64,000 bases of DNA from Penelope pileata (Eukaryota; Chordata; Aves; Galliformes; Cracidae): positions 871,749 through 935,748 of the forward strand of contig WBMW01005074.1 in NCBI GenBank assembly GCA_013396635.1, written 5' to 3'. Position numbers and translations under genes: made by a program. Of the stretch, positions 49,378 through 61,900 are shown one piece after another; the first letter of the stretch is position 1, and each line of letters opens with the position of its first letter. The notes beneath the pieces were generated by a model that was given only the letters and a program-made list of their open reading frames with translations, did not search any database and was not told the DNA's origin.

Positions 49378-52004
49378 AAAAAGTTCTGATATTGCAATGG
49401 TCTTGTAAGTGTAGAGAAGAAAAAGCACACAAATCATGTCACAGAGGAATAACAATGACACAGACATGAAGTACAATTTCTTCCTTCTCTATATTTTCTT
49501 GAACAGAACTAATTGCCTCAGATTACAGTCTCACTCAGTTTGTTTAAATCAATTCATTCCTGTTAGGCCTTGTTTTTATAGTTTCTTAAAACACTTCCAA
49601 CTTACTTGTGCAGGGAGCTGAGAAAGTAGAAGTAGAGGAAGGTGAAAATATTCTTGAATACAGGACCAGAACACAAGGCAGAAAGCAGCTTAGGTTGGCC
49701 CAGTGTACATAATGCTAATTTTGTAAGAGTAGCATCAAGAGACAATCTTTCTGAAATGAGTATATATAGTTTCAGTCAGAGGTGAATGTTTAATTTGATA
49801 CCAGGCTTGTGATCAGACTTGTCAATAGGACTTCTGCCTCCTCCAATTTCATGATTTATTCCTAAATATCACCTGAGAGAATTCTGCCACAATTAAATTA
49901 ACTTCTTGGTAGAATAACTGAACTGTTACAGACAGGCACCTTCAGCTGGAACTATATTTTTCACTGATTACAACAGATCTCCATCTCATATTTGCCTAAC
50001 AACCAGAAAAAGGATGCCACATTGGCACTGGAAGCACAGATTTACAGTTAGTACATTAATTACAGCTATTCAATGAATTGCCAGCAACACAACTATAGCA
50101 CCCACTAGAATTTTCCTGGACCATCACCCAACATATGCCAACATTTTCTATCTCTTCTAAGGAAGAGATTCTTAATAATTGCAAATAAATAGTATGAGTT
50201 CTTCTACTGTACTTTAAATATATACAGTATCTATACATATTCAGAATCCATATTTGCACCACAAATCTTTTAAACATGCCTCCTTTGAAAGTTTACATTC
50301 ATAATCTACTTAGCAATTTCTTTATAGGTATTTTGTGTGTCAGATGCTGAAAATCCATGAATGCATTACACGTTCATACATATCTAGGCAAGTATGTGAC
50401 TTTTGTTAGTAATACAGGTGTATATATGACCTTTACTGTATGCATAGATAGGTTAAACTAACAATAAAATAATTGAGGAACGAGAAAATTCATATCATGT
50501 GAACTGCAGTAGTCAAAAAGGAACGAAAAAATAATGAAGAGGCTAGGAAACACTTTGTAAGAAAATGTTTGCACATGCACAAGCAAATCAGTAGAAAAAA
50601 CTCTGAAATTCAGATAAAAGATGATCAGATTGCAACCTGGAAATGAAAGAGAAGATATAGAAGACACAAAACATCCTTTCCTTCACATTCACCAAATCAA
50701 TTACTGGCTGTTTAATACCAAAAGAGTTAACTCCACTGCAGGTTGAATGAACCAAGAACTTTCAGAACATTTCTGTATCAAGTTAAACTTTACGGACCAT
50801 ATGATCAACATAAAACCTGCAATTTTTCATTTATCACATCACTTCTGGAAACCAATACATCTGCATCTTACAAATTTGGCATTCTTCAAAACAAAGCAAA
50901 ATGTCTATGACACATAGCCCCAAGAGACCACTAAACTTGCTCAGAAGTTTGAATTAAGCTAACCTAAAGAAGACACATCCAAAAGGGATGGTTACTTGAT
51001 AGCAGATCCACTTTGCCACCACTATTGTCATCTTACCACAAAAAGAAAACTTCACCAAGCGTACACCCTTCCTTGTCCTCTGGGATAACTATGAAAACCC
51101 ATTTGGAAAATCATTTTAAAAAAAGAAGTTAAAGTGGAAGAGGATGCTATCTTCAAAATTTTCCCAGATCTCTCATTGTCATGTGATTGTTGACCTTGCT
51201 AACTCAACAGCTAAAACTAGATCGGAAGCAGATCAAACCCACTATTACCTGAAACATTTGCCAGGAGTTCTACACAGTCACAGTGACACATCCTCCCCAC
51301 AACAAAACAGCAGAAACCATATATTCTTCACTGTAGCTCTTGCAATGCACCAAATTCCAATAACAACTGTGATTTAAACATGGAAAATATGTCAAAAAAA
51401 TTTCAGCATATCAGAGTATATTCGCACTGACAGTTGATAGAACCCATTCACCAGAAGGAAAACATTTCTTCACCAAGAAAAAAGATGCATCTCAATCACA
51501 ACGTATAGGAATTCCTCAATGATCATCTTGGAAGAAGAGTTTAGGATCTAAAGTTCATAATTTTCCTGGATAAGAACAATAAGGAACTCAGTAAATATAT
51601 TGATTTTCTAGTATATTACAATTTTCCTTGTGTCTGACTTCCGTCAAATACCTCAGCATTTCGAAGACATCACTACTTGGCTATTTCTGTATTCCAGAGT
51701 TCTAATGATCCTAACACCTCACTAGGTTCTCTCTTTCACTTTTACCTTTTCCTTTCAGATTGTCTTACTAATTTACATAATTACATTAAATTAAAAGTAA
51801 TCACTTATTCTTTGTCTGAATTTCACTGCTGCTACTTTTTAGGAAGAAAACATGTGGTCCTAAAATCTTGTCCATTTTCTCCAAATGCATCAGTTTGGTC
51901 TAATGTAAGTTAATACTTATACCTACAAATCTTTTGGTAAACATATTGTGACCTCATAATAGATTTCATAGCAATGTTACACAAATACTCCCCCCTTCCA
52001 GTGG
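49378..52004. other. Unique AT-rich non-coding DNA
   Basis: No gene or repeat is recognised between the two CR1 copies. Short open frames here (for example 51144-51377) have no motif. Confidence 0.55.
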
Positions 52005-52825
52005 ATTAAGACAGGGCTGCCACTCAGAGGGACTCAGACATACTGGAAAAATGAGTAAGGAGGAACATTACGAAATTCAGCGAGGACAAGAGCCAAGTCC
52101 TGCACCGGGGAAGTAAGAGCCCCTTGCAACAGCACAGACTGGAGACTGAGAGGCAGACAGTTCTGCAGGAAAGAACCTGAAGGGTTTTCTTGGACAGCAT
52201 GCTGGATGCGAGCCAGCGCTGTGCCCTGGTAGTAAAGGAGGCCAAGAGCATCCTGGGCTGTATCATCAGCAGCATAGCCAATAGATCAAAAGAATTGATT
52301 GTCCACTTCTACTTGGAACTTGTTGTTAAACTACATTTAGAATACTGTGCCCAGTATTGGGCAATACAAGAGAGATATTTAGGAACAGAAACAAGTTCAG
52401 CAGAAAGCCACCAAGTTGGTCAGGGGTCTGGAGCACAAACCCTGTGAAGAGAGGCTGAGGGAGGAACCTGGAGAGGACAAGGGGAAAGGGGCCACCCAAT
52501 ACCTACAAGAAGGTTATCACAAAGATGAACTCAGGTTCTTTATAGACATGCATGGCAGGAAGACAAGAAGCAGTGGACATAAATTGAAACAAGAAAGGCT
52601 CCAAATAGAAAGAAAGGAAAAATTGTCTCATCATGAGGACAGACAAGCACTGGTTGCCTTGAAAAGCTGTGTAGTCTTCATCCTTGGAGGTTTTCAAGAC
52701 CAAACTAGAAAAAGCCCAGAGTAACCAATCTGACTGGCCACCATAGCCAGATCTTGCCTTGAGAAAGAGGTTGGGCTGGTTGGCTCCCTGAGGTCTCTTC
52801 CGCCATGAATTATCCTATAACTCTA
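52005..52825 (+). mobile_element. CR1 LINE, 5'-truncated, plus strand
   Basis: A sense-strand CR1 copy. It enters ORF2 downstream of the RT catalytic box (AACATTACGAAATTCAGCGA, GTCCTGCACCGGGGAAGTA). It continues with the GCCAGCGCTGTGCCCTGGTA block and ends with GGTTGGGCTGGTTGGCTCCC, TGAGGTCTCTTCCGCCATGA, then a decayed tail near 52825. It is noticeably more diverged than the 48.4-kb copy, and stops and shifts are frequent. Its tail no longer shows tidy octamer repeats, so it is probably older. Confidence 0.9.
52050..52724 (+). pseudogene. CR1 ORF2 C-terminal fragment
   Basis: The main open block (52190-52447) reads DSMLDASQRCALVVKEAKSI, then LGCIISSIANRSKELIV, then LHLEYCAQYW, matching the same part of ORF2 as the 5.3-kb and 48.4-kb copies. 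A second frame from 52416 adds GLEHKPCEERLREEPGE. The catalytic RT box lies 5' of the truncation. At least two frameshifts are present. Confidence 0.82.
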
Positions 52826-55800
52826 AATGTTAACTCCTATAAAATCTTTGCATTGGTTGTTACAGAAGTTGGATGCCTCAAAATGAATAAAGTAACTGAA
52901 GTAAGAAGAAGGGTTACCATAACATGACAATGGTATTCCGAAGAATCAAATTATATCCTTTCATCTTCCATTATGTTCCTGTCTGAGAGAATATAAGCCA
53001 ATAAAGCAGTTATTAACTATATGTTTCTCATCTTTTGAGTATAAAAATTGGAAGACCATCATTTCCAGATTTGCAGATATTCTGAGAACAATATTACTCA
53101 ACAGAGCTTACACTAGTTTTAAAGAGAGTAAAGTGTGCTGGATGGTCTGAAAAAAGAAAAAAAAAAAAACATTAGGAATAGGAAAGGAATAGGAAAGCCA
53201 GTATTACCAAGAGCTTCAGATTTTAATCTCTGTGCCAGCTTCAAATCTTTAAGAGAAAAAAGAGCACAACTTTGTCTACAAAAATTAATGTAATTTTTTA
53301 AAGTACTCAGGACACTGTCTGCATAAAGCCCATTTGAAATTAACAATTCTTTGTATAGAGGACAGGTCAGAATAACCATCAACAAACAAAGTATGAGGCC
53401 ATGTTCCAGAAATGAGTGTTTTATAAAGTATTTTGCTTCATAAGAAAACAAAATTTCAAAATAAAGAAAATAAATCAACAGCAAGGCTTCATCATTTAAG
53501 AAAAGCTATCAGAATGCCACAAGCTGCAAAAAAATATTCACAGCACAATATCTCATTTGTTAGGCAAAGCAAACAAAGACTCTGAGCATTTCCTTTCTGC
53601 TTAAGACATAAGAGTAAGCTACTGGTGTACTTTACTTTCAAAATACAGAAAATTAGAAAATTGGAAATGAAAAAGCTACAAATATTACGCTTGATCCTCA
53701 AATATAGTACACAACAATTTCCTTGGAGTGCAAGTTGAACAAGCTATTTTTGTTTTGCATTTTTTTTACAATGCAGTTCTGAAAAAGATTAGACTACAGA
53801 GTGAATAGTTGAAGGGTTATTAACCCCAGAGAGAATTTACTCTAAATACCCTTTAACAGTATGTAGATCACTATTCCAGTTCAGGCAGAGATCACAAGTA
53901 CACGCTTGTGTACATGGCTTTTGAGGGATAAGAGTATTCAACAGGCAAGCCACTTCACCTCAGGCTGGAGGGAAGGAAAGTAGACAGTCACTTTTCCAAA
54001 TCAATTTACATCCTAAAATAGGCAACAGTTCAGTTCTGTTCCCACCCTGGCTGGTACTCAGGGATTTCATACTAAGACTTAAGACGTCCCACTGTGTATA
54101 TCCCAATTTTTGGAAATGTTTTGTAATGTCTCTAGCTAGAGCACCATCTTTAATTGTAGTATCAGCATTAATTACAACAACAGAGGTCTTGTCTACTCTT
54201 TGATGTTTTTTAAATTATAAAAGTATACAGGAAAGGGTGGTCGCTATGAGAGACTTTAGAGTTTAATATGAAAAATGAAAGGAGAAGGGAAAAAGAAAAG
54301 AATACAACTCACAAAGAGATTAGAAAGTGGAGTACAATGTAAAGTAAAGTGCTCAAATAAACCCAGTCCAATACAAAAAAAGGCTTACTACTAACCACAT
54401 CGGCCTCTGGATCTGCCTCCGTGTTACTAAAACAAGGTTACAAAGGCATGTGATAGCAGAGACAAGAAACAAACTCCAGTTTTCAGAGTTCAAGCCAACA
54501 GTTCACTCGCGAGAGCTACCAAACATGTCAATTTTCCTTCTGGAAGAAGTTAGGAGTCGAGGGAAGGCAACCTACAAAGACTCATTCATTGCCAGAACCA
54601 AAGACTCTGGCTAAGGATGAGCCAATATTGGTAAGGCATCCCTTCTCGGTTAATTTATTATGAGGCAAATCAATTGCTTTGAGAGATTTCATACTTAAGA
54701 GGCCTGCCTACCAAAACAATTACACAAGTAAATGTTGTTAATTTCAGAAACAGTAGTTCCACATCTATCAAATCACACAGGAGTTATTTAATATAGAAGA
54801 CTTGGAACCACTCCCATGCTGTGTTTTTTAATTTTATACTTTCTTACAGAGTTTTGGTTGTTCACGTCAAACACACACATTTCATTGATTTTAAAAACAG
54901 GGTCTACTTCAGTGTCACAGCTAGCCCAGATCGGCCCAAATCAATACATTTTTAATATTTTAATATTGATAATACTATATCTAACTCTCAGATAATATTG
55001 TTCACATTGAACACACTTTCAAAACCGGTCATTCTGCTTTCTATGACAAAATGCAATTACTGTTTTTTTCCAGTTGTTGCCAGTTGTTCTAATTACAAAA
55101 GACAGGTTTCTAAAATAGAAAATTATTGCCATAGTCTAATGAAAAAAAAGGACAAACATTTAGAGGAAATCTAATTCAGAAAATAATTAATTACAGTACA
55201 TGGATTAATATAAACATAGAGGAAACGCCAACTGAAAGCAAATATATTTGACCTTAATCTACTTTACACCTCATCTGTTAGAAATGCTCCATTATCTGGT
55301 ATGGACACAACAAAGACAAGGCATGCATATTAAAAATAAAATTTGTTACAGCAATAAATTAATAAAAATATGGTGTGCAACACCTAGCTTGTCAAAGCTT
55401 TACTGAGGCTAAGACAATAACATTTCTTGTCAGTGGCAGTAAACGTTCTAAATTCAATTATGTTCTCCTGGCCTTTAAAAGTAACTGATTATTACCTTAA
55501 TAAAAAAGAAATTAAATTAAATTAAAAAGCCATAATATGTATTTTCCCAGGGAATATTTTAAAAGGGCTTTAGCTTTTTCTTAATACTCATCACTATACC
55601 ATGTCCTCCTACCTGCTCACAGCCCTCCTATTGCACAACCTTCCTGGAGAGAACATGACTTACAACTGTATCCCCTGTGCAACCCAACTCTGTCCAGGAA
55701 AATCAGAAGGTAGCAAAGAAATCATCATTACATTTAGTACATTAGCTGAAAAATAGTTAAAGATACAAATATAAATGCCATGGTAAACATGATAAAATAG

Positions 55801-57364
55801 TATCATGGTAGATTTTAAGAGAAAAAGACTACACTGAGGAGATTTGCTTAGGTAGTTTAGCAACAATGTATAAAAGAAAAATGATGGACTTATCTGGACT
55901 CTTAAAGCCCTATAAATAAAGCGAAAATGATAACTTTAAAGATGAAATTAATCACAGCAAGCAATGAGGAAAATAAGTAGCAATAATATAATATAATAAA
56001 AGTTAAATCAAGAACTTATGGTTTCCAACTGACAATTCCAGAAAAAAGATACAGGAAGCAGAGAATTATAACAAATCACCTCTTTCACAATGTGGAAGAT
56101 AATATGCACCCAGATTCCCAATGTGTAAAAACCATTATTATTATTGTAGAACTGCTCATTCTATGGAAAACAAAAGAAATATCACGTCTTTTGCAAGCAA
56201 CAGAGCGAGCTAGGGAAAAAATCAAAAAAGAATCTAACAATGCAAAACTCTTGTTTGCAAATATGTATTAATTTAGACAAACTCAATGTTATCCATATTA
56301 AAACAAGTTGTGCTGAGATATGCATACTAATTAACTGCGTTATTTTCCGGAAAAAATTTCTTCTTGCATATAGGTTAGTAAAAATACCTATTTAACACAA
56401 AACAGTGGCCATAAGAGCAAATGAAATGTTATTTTCAATATGAAAAATTAAATTCCCAAACACTGTCTATTTGAACACAAGTAACTCATGTCACTTACAG
56501 GAGAGGTCCACAGGAGAATGATAATCCTAACAGAAAACAGGTATGTTCTAAACTAGAGGCATTAAAGCATTCTGACAGTGTCTAGAAAGGTTTTAAAAAA
56601 ATAGAACTGATGTACTTAAAGAAATCAGTAACAAACAGGTTTGTTTGGGCAATTTATATTTGAAAAAAAATTTTAAAAAAAACAACAGAAAAGTCTTTAA
56701 ACGAAAAAGAGAGAAAAATCTGTGGAAATAAGTATAACAATATATTATTAGAATGCAAAAGAGAGTATTTACAAAATCAGAAATTGATCTGAATCACATG
56801 CATAGGCCCTAGAACTGAATAAAAACAATATTTACCATTACATATTTTTAGGGCATTCCTGAATCATTAGTCACTACCTTAACCAGTGTCAGTTTTAGAA
56901 GGAATCAAAGAAATATTCCCTTTGGAACCTGCTGCACTGCAAAGGAAGAAGAAAAGGAGCTAGTAAAGCAGAAGTGCATTTACCGGAATTCTGAAAGGCA
57001 GGTCCCCAACCATCCTGGCATCTGCTCATGGTACAAAGATGAGATAATGAGCGTCGAGTTCTGGGGGATGCTGCTGCTGTGTCCCAGTAATTGCAATTTA
57101 CAGAACTGAAGGAACACAACATTCTTGGGAAAATTAATGTTTCTTTCTGTGCTCATACACACTGTCTCAGCATAGTCAGAAATAAATACTCGCAATTGGA
57201 AGAACTTCTCATTTCAGTGAGGTGTGCACAAGTGTGGAATTTCTCTGTAGGGATGTCACTTGGATATTATCTTAATCTGCAGTATCAAGTTTTATTTTAT
57301 TATAATAATATTAATCTGTATTTCAGGAACATACTTAAATAGCAGCAATGTAAAACCATGAGAA
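52826..57364. other. Unique AT-rich non-coding DNA
   Basis: About 4.5 kb without a recognised gene or repeat. The 121-codon minus-strand frame at 53119-53484 is rich in Phe and Leu from T/A-rich DNA and has no motif. An ATTAA-type short repeat occurs near 55511-55526. Confidence 0.55.
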
Positions 57365-57650
57365 ACTATTCTTTTACAACACTCATGGTTAAAACAAGGA
57401 ACTCCCTGCCTGTAAGTAAATCCAGAAAGTGTTCAGGCATTTCATGGAAGAAAGATACCTTACAAAAGTTATTAAAAACAATAACACCATCTTTTCCAGA
57501 AGATGTTCCTAAACCACAGCCAGGAGAATGCCTCAGAGGAATCAGCACCCTTGTACCTTTTGTATTTTATACTCTTTCCTGAAGTATCACCAATAACCTC
57601 TCCAGAAAAGGAGACTGTTTCAGACCTGAGTTCTCATACAGAGATTTCTA
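57365..57650 (+). mobile_element. Ancient CR1-like LINE 3' region, plus strand
   Basis: The translated block TLMVKTRNSLPV fits the old CR1 ...LV..WN.LP ending. The nucleotides that follow keep the order of the old sauropsid CR1 3' end: TTCATGGAAGAAAGATACCT, then AAACCACAGCCAGGAGAATG, CCTCAGAGGAATCA, then TATTTTATACTCTTTCCTGA. The last part, where the GGTCTGACCCAGTATGG block would be expected, is worn away near 57650. This is probably the same family as the minus-strand fragments at 18.5 and 20.1 kb. Identity is low, so the family call rests on block order. Confidence 0.6.
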
Positions 57651-58600
57651 TGCTTTTGTAGTAGCCACTATCAACCCAAACATGAAGATATAGGGTCTGC
57701 ATTACAGGCATTAATGGGTATACAGCATTAACTGCACAGGTAGAGGAAGAGTGGCAGAAAAAAACATCTATTTTATAATGAAATATATTCTTCAAAATAA
57801 AAAAATATTCCAATTTTATTCCTTAGTCCCATTAAGCTAATTTCTTATGAGCAGAACTGAAAGAAAAGATCATGCATGAGACATCCCCTGCAGGAGACAA
57901 CGCACAAGAAGCCATATGAGGACAGGAAGTAGAAGTGACTCTTTCACGGTGGAAGCACTAATACAAGGGAACTGTCTTACTATTGGAAACATGCTGCAGT
58001 TACTGGAGCATAGTTCAGAGAAACTAAACTCATATCCTTTCACTGATGACCTTGTCCAGCTTTTTACTTCCACCAGCATTCTATGCAAGACAATAACTTA
58101 TATCAGCTTTCTTGCAATAAAAGTATCCTTTGTATATGCAAATAGAGTGAAAGACAATAATTAGGGATGCATGAAACACCCGTGAAAGGTGTTGATGGAT
58201 AAAATAAAAGGGGGAAGAGGTGTGGGGGAGAAAGGGACCCCTTGAAAATACAACAGAAGAAGTGAAAAACTGCTAAATGCACTTACAGTGATATTCTAAA
58301 ACAGTACTTTGTGCATTCTTGCAAAGTACCCTGAGCATCCTCTGGATTTACTTATTTAAAATATATCAAATATAATCATAGTGCTTAAGCTGGAACATCC
58401 CTGCAAGTGACAAGTACAGAAATATTACATTTTCAGAAATTTTCCTGTAAAATTCAAAAGTAACGCTATCTCTTTTTTTCCCCCCAAATATTTTGATTTT
58501 CATAACCACTTAGCACAGGTAACAATTATTTCCCTCCAATATTTTCCAAAGTACGAAGTCTTTCAGTCCTCCGGAGCACTCTGAAGTCAATGGGAATTCT
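57651..58600. other. Unique AT-rich non-coding DNA
   Basis: No gene is recognised. It contains a G/A-rich patch at 58206-58238. The final bases, CTGAAGTCAATGGGAATTC, resemble a word common in old sauropsid repeats, but the context is too short to classify. Confidence 0.5.
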
Positions 58601-58915
58601 GAGGCTATGTCTACATAAATGCTTTGATCTGAAGTGAACTGAGTCTCGTAGGTGTCATCACTTAGTGCATTTGTGTCCTCCTCATGGAGCAGTTTTGGTG
58701 TCTCTGCTTTTCAGAGCACACTCAGTTGGAAGCTCCCCCCAAGGTGTGCGTCAAACGTACCATAACCGGGACATAGGGGTCCAACCTCATGACTGGTTCC
58801 TTGAACAACTTCGAATCACACCTATGGCAGGGCATTTCATCTAGTGGTCCAAGCTAAAACTAGTTTGAGGTAAAATCACTGAACAAGCCAGTATCATGTA
58901 GACATATGAGCCTTA
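58601..58915. mobile_element. Probable ancient DNA transposon with terminal inverted repeats
   Basis: The left end GAGGCTATGTCTACAT (58601-58616) is matched in inverse by ATGTAGACATATGAGCCTTA at 58896-58915. Aligned as GAGGCT-ATGTCTACAT against AAGGCTCATATGTCTACAT, the arms differ mainly by a short insertion. The interior, about 280 bp, is more GC-rich than the neighbourhood and has no open frame resembling a transposase, so the element would be non-autonomous. I recall the word GGCTATGTCTACAC from old DNA elements in turtles and crocodilians, but cannot name a superfamily. No convincing target-site duplication is visible. Confidence 0.55.
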
Positions 58916-61900
58916 GCACCGACTGCTTTGATCTAATGATCTGCTTCCACTTGCCAAATTTCCTGCTTACCCTGACTAAAGCTGAGTGTTCACCACCTCT
59001 CAGAAATGCTTTCAGTGCTCTACGGAATTCGAGTCATGCTGCAGTTCTCAAAACTAAAATTCTCTGAGGTACAGAGAAGAAAATGATTGACATTCACATA
59101 AAGAACAAAGCACACAGCAACAACTGTTTTGCTTCCTGACACTGATTAAAGAGAAGAATTAAAAGAAAAATAAATCAGATTTTTGTGAAAAATTCTGAAT
59201 CAATTTGTTATTAACATAACGTTGCTTACTTGGATAATTGCTGGATAATATTTAGCAATGAACAACTGACAACATAAAGAAAAAGAATTAAGAAAATAAT
59301 CAATGAGAGTTATGAAAATAACAGTAAAGTATTGTCAATTATATTCACTGTCAACATGGAAGAAAAGCTGTACAGCAATTAATCAGTGTTTTGAGTATTT
59401 GGAAAGTTTTATTCACAATTTCAGATGTTTAAAAATGTATTTTTCTTTTGTCTATCAGTAAGAGAAGAATGCCATGTAAGTACAGCTACAGCTTTTAAGA
59501 AGACTAAAACCACGGCAAGGCCCTGATCCTGCTCACCTGATTCATGCAGCAGACCCACAAAAGTATGTCAAACAGAGCTACTGCCACAAATATGTCAAAC
59601 AAGGCTTGACTAATAAATTGCTTTGGTGCTGTCTCATTCCATGAAACATTTTTCAGAGGTTTTAGGGACTAAGTAAAAGCAATATATTAATTCTGCCCCT
59701 GATTGATGAATGATTGTATTTAGACAGTTCACTGAAAACAGTTGAGCTTCAAAGGCCATATGAAATCATTTATTATCTCACTTGTGATTTTGAAACACAC
59801 CAGCTGAGAGTCTCAGTGCATATGACAATAAGCAGTACTTCCCTGTTAAAAACACACCTTTTTCCTGAAGATTAAAAAAATAATAAAAATATTATTTTCT
59901 ATAGACTTAACATAGGACTATGGGACATATCAAAACAAAACCCAAAATCTGCATAGTTACACTTCAAGCTGCTAATTTTACTACATTGTAAGCATCCATT
60001 AAAGCACAGTAAGACTGTTAAACACAAAACAAAAGAGATTTATTTTTACTTTCTTACCTGAAAAAGGGATTTAAGGATATCTGTCTTTGAAATTTTATCT
60101 TCCAGTGATATTATACAAACTATTATCATGCAGAAGTTTCCAGCATTATACAGCACCTACGTGATAGGTAAGTCCTAAATAACAGGTGAAGGATTTAACA
60201 GTGCAAAATGCTAGCTAGGGAAATGTTCCATTTAAGGAGAATGTATTTATATATGTAGGAGGGTACAATAATGCATTCATCCAGAAAAGAAAGATCCACA
60301 CTGATACAGCAGTAAACAGTTTTTATTTATTGTTTCATTGTCATATTAGAAAGCCCACTTCATACTACTTTATTTGAAATGATACAATAGGTAGGGTGTT
60401 TGTATTCTTCTTAAAACAAGTAAGAGATGAGCTTCAATGATTTTCAGCACAATTTGAAAAAATAACAGGGTAAAAATATTTAGCATGATAAAAACAAAGG
60501 AAAAAAATCATTCTTCAACGGCAGAGTATGACATGTCTTTGCGCTGGTATTTCTTCTAAAGAAAAGGGATCAAATTCAATTCACCTGTTACTTGTGAAAG
60601 GTGTTTTTCTTTCAGTTTTGGGCTTTTGTTGTTGTTGGGTTTTTGTTTGTTTTATAGGTTAAAAACGAAAAAACATAGCTACATGCCCAGTGCCATACAC
60701 AATAAAATAAACTTAAAAGCAGCACATATTAATTCAGTTGGCAAAATTTAACTAAGCTCTTATGTTTATGAAGTTGAAATGGCAACATTGTCTCCTTCAG
60801 AAACAATCTCCTACAGAGCAAAAATAAGTCAGCAAATATTCTACTGCAGTCCTGAGGCTTCTTCATGCAGAGAGTTTGAACTATAACAACAGTGTTACTA
60901 AAGATTGCACCAAACATGAATTTAGTTTAGAAAGACAACCTGGGCTCAGCCACACTTCTCCAAAGGAAAGCAAGGTTGTTAAATTTGCACCATTATAAAC
61001 AACAGATTACATGGTAGCATAGACTTTGCAATCCCAGCAACAGAATTAACAAGAGGCTTTCGGGTTTTTTGTTGTTGTTTTTTTATTATTATCATCAGGT
61101 CTTTCCCTTCGGCTGTTTAAAGGAGGGTATTTCACACCATGACACTAAAATTCTGGCTCCCTTAAAATCTGTCTATGAACAATATTAAAAACACAAATTA
61201 CAGACAGAGAAGTACTTAAACCTGAACGGAAACTAAAAATTAAGGGGCATTCTTCTCACTTATCATATTTCAAAGAAAAGCACTTTTCCGTATAGAGATC
61301 CCATTAGCTTAGCTATGGCATATTTATTCTCGTGCCTATAAATCATTCCATTGTTAACCTCCTAAATTGCAGTGACTGCTGCCACCTATAGGATCTCAGT
61401 CAGTTTTCTCAGTATTTTACTCAGCGGTTCCCTCTACTGGGGATGCAAGTCTGACGAATGTGCAGGCACTTTTATTAACAGCAGGTGTCCCCACTTTTAC
61501 TGATGCTTTCCCTCAAAGTCGTTAGTTTAAAAGCTTTTTCATGTTTCATAAATACGATCTCCAACTTCTGCCTGGAGTCAGTGCAGCAGCCGCGTGACTT
61601 GAGATAGAATGTTGCAGAGCCTGAAGTCTCTTAATTCAGTTCAATAAATGCAATTTTGCAGAAAAACAAAACTTCTCTCGTTGTTCACACAATGTTAGCT
61701 ACAGTGATGTATTAGCAAGCCCATGGCAGAACAAATTTCCTTCTACAACAGAAGTTGAAATAAAAAGAAGCAACTTTTAAGTAGAATAAGATAGGTTCTA
61801 TTTATGCAATAGCTTCATCAAACTCACCAGTGTTACATCAGAATGACCTTATGAAGAAGAATATGAAAACCATTAAAATACATTCATCTTGAAAGTCAGA

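Noticed and set aside
53119..53484. 121-codon minus-strand open frame, Phe/Leu-rich
   Set aside because: Hydrophobicity comes from T/A-rich codons and the end is a poly-Phe stretch from an A run. No gene context.
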